From assembly GCA_021790515.1 (NCBI GenBank), contig JAJYHV010000049.1, positions 1 to 64,000 of the forward strand: a DNA stretch of 64,000 nucleotides, given 5' to 3'. Shown piece after piece: positions 33,653 to 42,718 of the stretch. The stretch's first letter is position 1. Every line of letters starts with the position of its first letter. Source of the DNA: Pseudomonadota bacterium (lineage in GTDB: Bacteria; Pseudomonadota; Gammaproteobacteria; Burkholderiales; Sulfuriferulaceae). A program made the translations under genes and the position numbers. Below the pieces are notes generated by a model. It was not told where the DNA came from. It made no database searches and worked only from the letters and a program-made list of their open reading frames with translations.

Positions 33653-34453
33653 ATGCATCCGATGCTTTCCACGGCGGTCAAGGCTGCCCGCCGCGCCGGC
33701 GCCATCATCAATCGCGCCGCTCTCGATATTGATCAAATCACCATCGAAACCAAACAACACAACGATTTCGTCAGCGAGGTCGATCGCATGGCAGAAAAAA
33801 CCATCATCGACACCTTGCTGGAAGCTTATCCGGATCATGCCATTCTGGCAGAAGAAAGCGGACGCCGTGGCGAATCAGATTACATATGGATCATCGACCC
33901 GCTCGATGGCACCACCAATTTTTTACATGGATTTCCACAATATTCTGTTTCTATTGCGCTATCTTACAAAGGCGTGCTCGACCAAGCCGTCATCTTTGAC
34001 CCAACCCGCAATGACCTCTTCATCGCATCACGTGGCAAAGGTGCGTTCCTGAATGATCGTCGATTGCGCGTCTCAAAACGCATCAAACTGGCAGAAGCAC
34101 TGATTGGCACCGGCTTTCCATTCCGGGATTTTCAGCATCTGGACGCTTATCTGGCCATGTTCCGCGACATGTTACAAAAAACAGCCGGTATTCGTCGCCC
34201 TGGTTCTGCCGCGCTCGATTTGGCCTGGGTCGCCGCAGGCAGACTCGACGGATTCTGGGAAATCGGCCTGTCCAAATGGGATATTGCCGCCGGTTGTCTG
34301 CTGGTGCAGGAAGCCGGCGGACTCGTCGGCGATTTCAGCGGCGAAGACAGCTATATCGACACGGGCAATATCGTCGCTGGTTCGCCGAAGATTTTCGCCC
34401 AATTGTTACAAATATTGTCTCCCCATCTGACCGACACATTGAAGGGACACTAA
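33653..34453 (+). CDS. suhB: Inositol monophosphatase family protein (SuhB)
   Basis: [39 protein letters not shown]. Confidence 0.93.
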   Translation: MHPMLSTAVKAARRAGAIINRAALDIDQITIETKQHNDFVSEVDRMAEKTIIDTLLEAYPDHAILAEESGRRGESDYIWIIDPLDGTTNFLHGFPQYSVSIALSYKGVLDQAVIFDPTRNDLFIASRGKGAFLNDRRLRVSKRIKLAEALIGTGFPFRDFQHLDAYLAMFRDMLQKTAGIRRPGSAALDLAWVAAGRLDGFWEIGLSKWDIAAGCLLVQEAGGLVGDFSGEDSYIDTGNIVAGSPKIFAQLLQILSPHLTDTLKGH

Positions 34454-34584
34454 ATCCAACGCATGACGATGGCGCAAGTGTGGTAATACAGCAAAATTCA
34501 CATACACTCTCGCCAAGCCATCGCCTCTCGGTTACACTTGCAAAAAAACAAATCGTAACAACTCCTTTTAGAGACAGCACCATC

Positions 34585-35817
34585 ATGGCATTAATCGTAC
34601 AAAAATATGGTGGCACATCCGTTGCCAGCGTCGAACGCATCAAACAAGTAGCTGAACGTGTCGCCAAGTTCAAAATGCTCGGTCATCAAGTTGTCGTGGT
34701 GCTATCCGCCATGAGCGGAGAAACAAACCGACTCATCAACCTCGCCAAAGAAATCCAGACCGAACCCGATCCACGCGAGCTCGACGTACTCGTCTCCACC
34801 GGCGAACAAGTTACCATCGCCCTGCTCGCCATGGCGCTCAAAGACCTCGGACTACGCGCCCGCAGCTACACCGGCAGTCAAGTTCGCATCATCACCGACA
34901 GCGCATTTACCAAAGCCCGCATCCTCGACATCGACAACCAGCGCCTGCATGACAACCTCGACGCCGGTTGCGTCGTCGTCGTTGCCGGTTTTCAGGGCGT
35001 AGACGAAGAAGGCAACATCACCACCCTTGGCCGCGGCGGCTCCGACACCACCGGCGTTGCCTTGGCTGCGGCACTCCACGCCGACGAATGCCAGATTTAC
35101 ACCGATGTCGATGGCGTCTACACCACCGACCCGCGCATCGTGCCCAACGCCCGCCGACTCGACACCATCACTTTCGAGGAAATGCTCGAAATGGCAAGCC
35201 TGGGCTCGAAAGTCCTGCAAATCCGTTCCGTCGAATTTGCCGGAAAATACAAAGTCAAACTACGTGTCCTGTCCAGCTTCGAAGAAGACAGCGGCGGCAC
35301 TCTCATTACCTTTGAGGATAACAGAACCATGGAACAACCCATCATCTCCGGTATCGCCTTCAACCGCGACGAAGCCAAGATTACCGTTCTTGGTGTACCG
35401 GACACCCCAGGCGTCGCTTATCAAATACTGGGACCTGTCGCCGACGCCAATATCGACGTCGATATGATCATTCAAAACACAGGTGCCGACCACACCACCG
35501 ACTTCACCTTCACCGTCAACCGCAACGAATATGCCCGCGCCATGGATTTACTGGAAACGCTCAAACCAAAACTTGGCGCCCGCGAAATCATTGGCGACAA
35601 AACCATCGCCAAACTGTCCATCGTTGGCGTCGGCATGCGATCCCACGTCGGTATTGCCAGCACCATGTTCAAAACACTGGCAAAAGAAAACATCAACATA
35701 CGCATGATCTCCACCTCGGAAATAAAAATTTCTGTCGTCATCGATGAAAAATACCTTGAACTTGCCGTTCGCGTACTGCATGACGCTTTTGAACTCGACA
35801 AACAACCCGTCATTTGA
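34585..35817 (+). CDS. lysC: Aspartate kinase
   Basis: MALIVQKYGGTSVASVERIKQVAERV; GRGGSDTTGVALAAAL; ACT domains. Confidence 0.95.
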   Translation: MALIVQKYGGTSVASVERIKQVAERVAKFKMLGHQVVVVLSAMSGETNRLINLAKEIQTEPDPRELDVLVSTGEQVTIALLAMALKDLGLRARSYTGSQVRIITDSAFTKARILDIDNQRLHDNLDAGCVVVVAGFQGVDEEGNITTLGRGGSDTTGVALAAALHADECQIYTDVDGVYTTDPRIVPNARRLDTITFEEMLEMASLGSKVLQIRSVEFAGKYKVKLRVLSSFEEDSGGTLITFEDNRTMEQPIISGIAFNRDEAKITVLGVPDTPGVAYQILGPVADANIDVDMIIQNTGADHTTDFTFTVNRNEYARAMDLLETLKPKLGAREIIGDKTIAKLSIVGVGMRSHVGIASTMFKTLAKENINIRMISTSEIKISVVIDEKYLELAVRVLHDAFELDKQPVI

Positions 35818-35876
35818 CGAAAATGAGCGGCTGCGTTATCATGCCGCGCTGCTTCAGATAAATGGCGCAGCAAACC

Positions 35877-35969
35877 GGAGAGATGGCCGAGTGGTCGAAG
35901 GTACTCCCCTGCTAAGGGAGCGTCGGATCAAAAATCTGACCGAGGGTTCGAATCCCTCTCTCTCCGCCA
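35877..35969 (+). tRNA. tRNA-Ser(GCT)
   Basis: GGAGAGATGGCCGAGTGGTCGAAGG...CTCCCCTGCTAAGGGAG...GTTCGAATCCCTCTCTCTCCGCCA. Confidence 0.96.
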
Positions 35970-36020
35970 ACGCATTACAAGGCACTTGAAATATAAGATA
36001 TTTCTGCAAAATCATCGGGT

Positions 36021-36077
36021 TGTAGCTGATGATTGTAGCTAATGACTGTAGCTAAAAATGTAGCTGGCACTGTAGCT
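36021..36077. repeat. Five TGTAGCT copies at 12-13 bp spacing
   Basis: TGTAGCT at 36021, 36034, 36047, 36059, 36071. Confidence 0.7.
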
Positions 36078-36402
36078 AGACCGCCCATGAATATCTATCG
36101 CCACCCCACGGTAATCTCCCCATTTTTGGCTGGGGCTAAAAGTAGAGTCATGCGACCATGGCCAGCCGCTGTTTCGGTGTGATAGGTAATCCCCTCAGCC
36201 TAAGTTCGGACATTTTGGCTGAAGCGACAACTACTCTGACACCGGGGAGTTATGCGGAATTGGTGTTTCATGCTGTCAAAAAGCGCGCAGTTTTTTCGCT
36301 TTATAACAAAATCACCGCCCTGTGAAAACGTCTTGATTGCTTGTGACATAAGCAATTTTTGAAATTTATTACTGAAAAATGCGCGCTGATTACCGGCAAA
36401 AA

Positions 36403-37734
36403 TCAGATGCTGATCGGCACGCCAGACAGTCTGTCATATGCTGTCGCCAGTGCCTGGTCATCGCCAACATTGCCGGGAAAAATGACCACCGGCAAATCCG
36501 GATAGCGCGGATGATCAGGTGGACAGCAGACGACGGAACAGCCCGGTAAAATTTGCCCGACCACGCGCGAAGTGCGGAGTGCCAAGCCCGAGCTCAACAC
36601 GTCATTCGATGTAATACCGCCCTTGCTGATCAAAAAGCCCAGGGTCTTTGGCAAGTTGCGCACTACATCCATCAGGAAAGCAGAAACCATCTCGCCAAAC
36701 GCGAGTCGTGTTGTCTGGTCGGCAAAGGTCTTTTCCATGCGACTGGTAAATACTACCGGCGTCTTGCCGGCTGCATGGCTCTGTTCGCACTTTTGGATGA
36801 TTTCCGCAAGCAGTGCTTCACGTTGTGAAGACAGTTGTTCCACATTTACCTCAATGGCTTCAATGCCGGGCATCTTCAGTAGCTGTTCAAGTTGCAAGGT
36901 GGTTTTCCTGACATGCGAACCAACAATCACAGCGCCCGGTTTCCCTCCTCGCACATATCTCGCCATCGCTGCCGCAGCGACCGGTTGCACGGGTAGTTGC
37001 GCCAAGGCGGTGAGCAGGCTGGCTGCACTGCGAAACAAAAATCGCTTACCCTGTCTCGTCGCCTGCCTGAGTTGCGCTGCAAAATGATTCAGGTCGGCCT
37101 GCGTTTCCGCATCCACTACCACACAGACGTTACCCTGTAGCATTAGCAATCGCGGCAAACTGTCGCCACGAACATCTCGCAACTGAAAACGCAATACTTG
37201 CCCGGCAGCAATCCGGCCTTTTGTTTTTTCTTCAACATAATCAGGCAAATAACTATGTCGGTAAGCAAACACCGAATCACGTGCAAATTCGGTTTCGTGC
37301 ACCGGTGTTTCTTTGCCATTCACCAGCAGATAATGCACGCTATCGCGGGTAATGCGCCCGCCCTCGAAAAAAACCGGCACCAGAAAATGTGCGTCGAATG
37401 GTCCCAACTCCTCGGCAATGACATCTGTCTCCACCGGATAGTGGCCACGCAGGGTTGAGTCGGAACGGCTGACCAGAATCGGCATAAAATCACATTCCTC
37501 TTTTTTCAACTCCGCCAACGCCAGCTTGAGGTTGTGACACACTTCACGGGTAATTTCCGCCGCTTGCCTGGCCGCCATGCCGCGCGTGTTGGTCAGTACG
37601 AAGAATAACGGCGATGCGTCCAGCATTGCATCGCGCAAGGTATCCTTATCCCAGCGCGTCAGCAGCAAACAACTGTGCACTGTTTGCGAGCCGGTCGGAT
37701 CATCATCCAGCACGATGATTTTGGTTTCAGACAT
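36403..37734 (-). CDS. DUF1537 / four-carbon acid sugar kinase family protein
   Basis: N-terminal IIVLDDDPTGSQTVHSCLLLT, SRSDSTLRGHYPVE; C-terminal ISKGGITSNDVLSSGL. Confidence 0.88.
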   Translation of the reverse strand: MSETKIIVLDDDPTGSQTVHSCLLLTRWDKDTLRDAMLDASPLFFVLTNTRGMAARQAAEITREVCHNLKLALAELKKEECDFMPILVSRSDSTLRGHYPVETDVIAEELGPFDAHFLVPVFFEGGRITRDSVHYLLVNGKETPVHETEFARDSVFAYRHSYLPDYVEEKTKGRIAAGQVLRFQLRDVRGDSLPRLLMLQGNVCVVVDAETQADLNHFAAQLRQATRQGKRFLFRSAASLLTALAQLPVQPVAAAAMARYVRGGKPGAVIVGSHVRKTTLQLEQLLKMPGIEAIEVNVEQLSSQREALLAEIIQKCEQSHAAGKTPVVFTSRMEKTFADQTTRLAFGEMVSAFLMDVVRNLPKTLGFLISKGGITSNDVLSSGLALRTSRVVGQILPGCSVVCCPPDHPRYPDLPVVIFPGNVGDDQALATAYDRLSGVPISI

Positions 37735-37808
37735 AAATTTCTCCAGCCTGTTTTCAGGCTTGTGCAGGCCTCAAAACCAGGGCAACCACCCTGGCAACGC
37801 TAACAAAA

Positions 37809-40022
37809 TCAAGTTAACAGCGCCTTCACGCGCATGGCCATTGCCTCGGCGGTAAGTCCGTTGAAGTCCATGATTTCGGCTGGACTGGCGGTGGTTTCTC
37901 CACGCTTCCATGCAAAAGTGTCGCGCTTGGGCGCACGGGTACGCAACAATGCGGGCTCCAACACTGCGCTCGGTCCGCCACTGACTGCCAGCATCACGTC
38001 ACCATCAAACAGGGCGTTAAAATGCGCATCGTCCATAAACTTGTTGTCCGGCTCCGACACCGTGCTCCAGGAAACATCGGTCGGACGATACAGACGGCGC
38101 GGATTGACGATCGCCACAATACGCACCTTATAGCCCTCGGCTTCCAGCTTGTCCCTGGTCTCGAATACCGGCAGGAAAATCATGTCACCGGTCACGCCGA
38201 ACACAACGGTACCCTTGCTCCCGCTTTTGCTTTCATAAATGATCGCCGCGCCCTGCTCCATCGCGTGCCGAGCTTCAGCCATGCTCATGTAAACCGGCAA
38301 AGGACTCTTCGAGGCGATGATCACCATGCACTTGTTGAAACTGTTGGTTGCGTATTCGTAAGCCACCTGAATGGCGTTGGCATCGCAGGGGAACAGCGGA
38401 TAGGTATTGCCGTTTCGCATCTGTGCGGCAAAGTAGTTCTCTATCTCAGGACGCTGGTGGGTCCAGCCGTTGCGTCCCTGCTCCAGCGCACCTGCAGTAA
38501 ACATCGTCACGATGGAAGGCGTCTTGCGACGCAGTTCGGCCATCGCCTGTGCCACTGTCTGCACGATAGGCCAGCCGTTGATTGCAAAACTTTCATAAGA
38601 CAGCCATAGCGAACGTGAACCAAACAATGACAACGCCACCGCAAGACCGGCACAGGCATCTTCGTTCAACGGCTCATACACTTGACCCTCAGGCTCCTGA
38701 TTGTAAAGCGGATCAACGGTCGGATGGCGTATTTTCAGCGCATCATTGATATTTTTCATCGCCGACGCTTCGTTGCCGTCGGCGTTGGTCACCACAAAAC
38801 GTTTGTCCTTTGTGCCGACATAAGCTACCAGCGCGCCCATCGCGGTTGCAGGAACCGCTTTTTCGCTTTTCGGGAAATCATGCAACGGCATGTTGCCCAG
38901 TGGCGCCATATCCAGCACATGTTCGGTCACGGCTGTTTTAACGGCCGGGCCACCGCCGGCACGCACAAAGTTCTCGCGCACGATCGACCAGGCTTCGGGG
39001 TTCAGCGCGCGGCGTTTGAGGCCGTCTATCATATGGGCTTTGTCGAGTGTGTCAGCCGGATACAGATTGTGTGATTTTGCGCCCACCGTGTGTACGCCTG
39101 TGCCCTTCAACTGTTTGATGATAAACACGGTCAACGTGCCGCCCAAGGCAGACTTGGCGGCTCTGTCCATACCGGCAAGCACCGCAGCGGCAAACGCAAG
39201 GCGTTGTTTGAGCGAAAAGCGCGAACTGTCCACATACTCACCCGCTTGGTTGGTATCGTCAAAATCCTTGGCGTTGACCAGCACCACTTCTTTGAAACCA
39301 TGGCCTTTCCAGTAAGCGATCATTTCTTCATTGGTGAAACGCGACACCATGGAGTGATGTTCCTGGCTGTAGCCGTTCCAGATCAGCGTAGGCAGAAAGT
39401 TGGTGATCTTGGGATAGGCCGTGTTGAAATGCATCATCGAATTCAGAACATACGGCTCCCCCATGCCGCCGTCACCGATGGTTACCGGGAATAATTTACC
39501 CGGATGCAGCATTGCGCCCGCCATGGCAAAGTGCTGCCCCTGACCCAGCGGCCCGGCAGGTGCCAGCAAGCCGGGGATTGCACCGGACAGGTGACCAAGC
39601 AAACCGTGTTTTTCGCGGAAACGCGCCATCAAGTCATTGACTGTCTTGATACCCATTGCTTCCAGCGAAGTATCGAGAAACATCGCGCTGTAGAAACCAG
39701 GCGCATGGTGACCCACCTCGGTCACAATATTGGTGTGACCCAACATCACCAGTGCAGCATAAGCCTCGGCGCTACTGGCGAAACCGCCCGGGTGTCCCGA
39801 TCCTTTTGAGCCACAGGTTTGCAGCGTCAGATAACGCAGCGCATCGGCCATCAACAGCGTCTGGTACACCGCATCCGGTGCGTTCGGATCACTGATGGCG
39901 GACTTGCCTTCCTGAATGGCAGCCGATTTTGCATGTGTTGAAAAACCTTCCCAGGCTGTACCGAAATGTTGAATACCTTCACAGAACTGCGGAGCTGTCG
40001 CTGTGCTTGTCATTGTGTTCAT
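37809..40022 (-). CDS. Thiamine-diphosphate enzyme, phosphoketolase/transketolase superfamily, reaction unassigned
   Basis: GSKGSGHPGG and AGPLGQG (TK-like), GDGGMGE, WNGY, SYESFAINGW, NGWTHQRPEI, PCDANAIQVAYEYA, KSPLPVYMSMAEA (PK-like). SD AAGGAG before MNTMTSTA. Confidence 0.85.
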   Translation of the reverse strand: MNTMTSTATAPQFCEGIQHFGTAWEGFSTHAKSAAIQEGKSAISDPNAPDAVYQTLLMADALRYLTLQTCGSKGSGHPGGFASSAEAYAALVMLGHTNIVTEVGHHAPGFYSAMFLDTSLEAMGIKTVNDLMARFREKHGLLGHLSGAIPGLLAPAGPLGQGQHFAMAGAMLHPGKLFPVTIGDGGMGEPYVLNSMMHFNTAYPKITNFLPTLIWNGYSQEHHSMVSRFTNEEMIAYWKGHGFKEVVLVNAKDFDDTNQAGEYVDSSRFSLKQRLAFAAAVLAGMDRAAKSALGGTLTVFIIKQLKGTGVHTVGAKSHNLYPADTLDKAHMIDGLKRRALNPEAWSIVRENFVRAGGGPAVKTAVTEHVLDMAPLGNMPLHDFPKSEKAVPATAMGALVAYVGTKDKRFVVTNADGNEASAMKNINDALKIRHPTVDPLYNQEPEGQVYEPLNEDACAGLAVALSLFGSRSLWLSYESFAINGWPIVQTVAQAMAELRRKTPSIVTMFTAGALEQGRNGWTHQRPEIENYFAAQMRNGNTYPLFPCDANAIQVAYEYATNSFNKCMVIIASKSPLPVYMSMAEARHAMEQGAAIIYESKSGSKGTVVFGVTGDMIFLPVFETRDKLEAEGYKVRIVAIVNPRRLYRPTDVSWSTVSEPDNKFMDDAHFNALFDGDVMLAVSGGPSAVLEPALLRTRAPKRDTFAWKRGETTASPAEIMDFNGLTAEAMAMRVKALLT

Positions 40023-40117
40023 GATATTGCTCCTTATAAATAAATGCGCATGGTATGGCCACCATGGCAGATGGCCGCCAAAAAAGATTTGATTACAGAA
40101 TACAGGATGGGATATAA

Positions 40118-40153
40118 TTTCACAATGCGTAATCGATTTCACAATGCGAAATA
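40118..40153. promoter_or_regulatory. Tandem near-palindromic 17-mers, putative IclR-type operator
   Basis: ATTTCACAATGCGTAAT (40118-40134) and ATTTCACAATGCGAAAT (40137-40153) in the divergent intergenic region. Confidence 0.5.
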
Positions 40154-40160
40154 TTAGCAA

Positions 40161-40185
40161 TTCGGTCACCGGCCTTCAGGCCGGG
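40161..40185. repeat. REP/IS605-end-like hairpin, copy A
   Basis: GGTCA(CCGGCCTTCAGGCCGG); perfect stem at 40170-40185; the flank AGCAATTCGGTCA is also shared with 57.1 kb. Confidence 0.65.
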
Positions 40186-40224
40186 GTTTTAAACCAGCAA
40201 GGAAACAGGATAAAAAGCAAAACA

Positions 40225-41004
40225 ATGGAAACGTCAAAAATTGACATGCAAGAACCATCCGGGTCAATACAGGTGATCGAACGGCTGGCGCGTTTGCTTG
40301 ACGCCATTGCCTTACACGACAATGACGCCAGTCTGAAAATTCTCTCTGCAGAAACCGGTCTGCATCCTTCCACCGCCTTTCGCATATTGGCCTCCTTGTC
40401 AGAACAGGGTTTTGTCGAGCGCACCGGCAAAGGCAACTATCAACTGGGTGTCAAGTTGATGCAACTGGGCAACCGTGTCAGCAGCAACGTGGACATCCGT
40501 AAAATTGCACTGCCCATTATGGAAAAGCTGCGCGACACCTTGGGTGAAACGGTTAATTTGACCATGCGCGAGGGGGATGAAGTGGTATACATCGAGCGCT
40601 CTGTTGCCAAACGCATGATGAAGGTAGAGCAAGTGATCGGCAGCCGCGCACCGCTGCATGTCACCGCCGTAGGCAAGCTGATGCTCGGCGAAGAAGGTGA
40701 AGCTGCCTGTCTTGGCTATGCCAAACGCAGCAAACTTCCTGCCTACACAGTCAACACGTTCAGCAAAGCAACAGATCTGCTGCAAGAGTGCATGGCGTCC
40801 ATCAAGCGCGGCTATGCGCTTGATAATGAAGAGGCAGAGCTCGAGGTGGGATGCATCGGCACACTGGTGCGCGACGCCAGTGGCCAGGTGGTGGCAGGGT
40901 TGTCGGTGTCAGCTCCCATCGAACGACGGCGCGAGGAATGGATTGCACTCGTCATGGCGGCAGGCAAGCAACTATCACAACAGCTCGGTTATCGCCCTGA
41001 ATAA
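40225..41004 (+). CDS. IclR family transcriptional regulator
   Basis: SIQVIERLARLLDAIALHDNDASLKILSAETGLHPSTAFRILASLSEQGFVER; effector domain AVGKLMLGEEG...GYALDNEEAELEVGCIG. Confidence 0.92.
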   Translation: METSKIDMQEPSGSIQVIERLARLLDAIALHDNDASLKILSAETGLHPSTAFRILASLSEQGFVERTGKGNYQLGVKLMQLGNRVSSNVDIRKIALPIMEKLRDTLGETVNLTMREGDEVVYIERSVAKRMMKVEQVIGSRAPLHVTAVGKLMLGEEGEAACLGYAKRSKLPAYTVNTFSKATDLLQECMASIKRGYALDNEEAELEVGCIGTLVRDASGQVVAGLSVSAPIERRREEWIALVMAAGKQLSQQLGYRPE

Positions 41005-41227
41005 ACAACCAGTTGAAAAATGAATACAAAATCAAATCATTCGCTGGTTGCAACAAACACCCTGTTGTCGGGACCCAATATCACCCGCTGCCTGTATTGT
41101 TCAGAGCAACGAACTGCTTACCGGTCCCATCTGACCAGCGCCTTGAATTCCATGATTGCAACAGGGTTGTATTTCCACAGCAACTCTGCTGCAATGCAAC
41201 AATGACGCCGTGACTGGATCAACCAAT

Positions 41228-42718
41228 ATGCACCCTTCTACACGTGAAATTACGCAGCGTACGCCTGCACAGGAATCACTGATAAAGGAATTGCGGGCGC
41301 TGTTACCTGTAACCGCCGTGTTGACGGATCCTGAAGATCTTCGCCCGTTTGAATGCGACGGGCTCTCTGTCTATCGGCGCCTGCCACTGGTTGTCGTGTT
41401 GCCGGATACCATCGAACAGGTGCAAGCCATCATGCAGTTATGCCACAAACTGAACATAGCCGTCGTGGCACGGGGTACAGGCACCGGTCTCTCCGGTGGT
41501 GCGCTGCCGTTGGGTGATGGCGTGTTGCTGAGCCTGGCCAGATTCAAGCGCATCCTCAATATTGATCCGCTTAACGCCATGGCGACCGTACAACCCGGAG
41601 TACGCAATCTGGCTATCTCGGAAGCTGCTGCCGCGCATGGCATGTACTACGCACCCGACCCCTCCTCGCAAATCGCTTGCACCATCGGCGGCAATGTCGC
41701 GGAAAATTCCGGTGGCGTGCATTGTCTTAAATACGGCCTGACCGTACACAACGTTCTGATGCTGAAGATTATCACCATTGAGGGTGAGTTTCTCACCATC
41801 GGCGCCGAAACCCTCGATGCACCCGGCTATGACGTGCTGGCGCTGATGTCCGGCTCTGAGGGAATGCTGGGCATCATCGTTGAGGTTACCGTCAAGCTGC
41901 TGGCCAGACCGGAACGTGCACAAGTGGTACTGGCAGCTTTTGATGACGTGGTCAAAGCTGGCGAAGCTGTCGGCAGCATTATTGCCGCCGGCATTATTCC
42001 TGCCGGCCTTGAAATGATGGACAGACTGGCCATCCAGGCAGCAGAAGACTTTGCCCATGCCGGCTACCCGCGCCATGCAGAGGCCATTCTGCTGTGCGAA
42101 TTGGACGGCAGCAATGCCGAAGTTTCCGAACACATCATGACGGCATGCAAACTATTGACTGAATGCGGCGCCACCGAAGTGCGCACTGCGACGGATGAGG
42201 CCGAGCGTCAATTGTTGTGGAAAGGACGCAAGTCGGCATTCCCCGCGGTGGGCCGCATTTCGCCAGACTACTACTGTATGGATGGCACCATCCCGCGTCG
42301 CCAGTTGCCGCATGTCCTGAAGCAGATGAGCCAATGGTCAGCCGAATATGGGCTGCCGGTTGCCAATGTATTTCATGCCGGCGACGGCAACCTGCACCCG
42401 CTGATTCTGTTTGATGCCAACAAACCTGGCGAGTTGGCGCGCACCGAGGAATTTGGTCGACGCATTCTGAAACTGTGTGTGGAAGCAGGCGGCACCATCA
42501 CCGGCGAACACGGCGTCGGCATGGAAAAAATCGACCAGATGTGCATCCAGTTTCAAAGCGCAGAACTGAGCCAATTCCACGCGGTGAAAGCCGCCTTTGA
42601 TCCGCTCGGCCTGCTCAATCCCGGCAAAGCCGTGCCCACGCTGCACCGCTGTGCCGAATTCGGAGCGATGCATGTGCACCACGGCGAACTGAGACACCCC
42701 GAACTGGAGAGATTCTGA
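41228..42718 (+). CDS. glcD: Glycolate oxidase subunit GlcD (FAD-linked)
   Basis: VARGTGTGLSGGALPLGDGVLLSLARF; NVFHAGDGNLHPLILFD; TGEHGVGMEK. Confidence 0.93.
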   Translation: MHPSTREITQRTPAQESLIKELRALLPVTAVLTDPEDLRPFECDGLSVYRRLPLVVVLPDTIEQVQAIMQLCHKLNIAVVARGTGTGLSGGALPLGDGVLLSLARFKRILNIDPLNAMATVQPGVRNLAISEAAAAHGMYYAPDPSSQIACTIGGNVAENSGGVHCLKYGLTVHNVLMLKIITIEGEFLTIGAETLDAPGYDVLALMSGSEGMLGIIVEVTVKLLARPERAQVVLAAFDDVVKAGEAVGSIIAAGIIPAGLEMMDRLAIQAAEDFAHAGYPRHAEAILLCELDGSNAEVSEHIMTACKLLTECGATEVRTATDEAERQLLWKGRKSAFPAVGRISPDYYCMDGTIPRRQLPHVLKQMSQWSAEYGLPVANVFHAGDGNLHPLILFDANKPGELARTEEFGRRILKLCVEAGGTITGEHGVGMEKIDQMCIQFQSAELSQFHAVKAAFDPLGLLNPGKAVPTLHRCAEFGAMHVHHGELRHPELERF

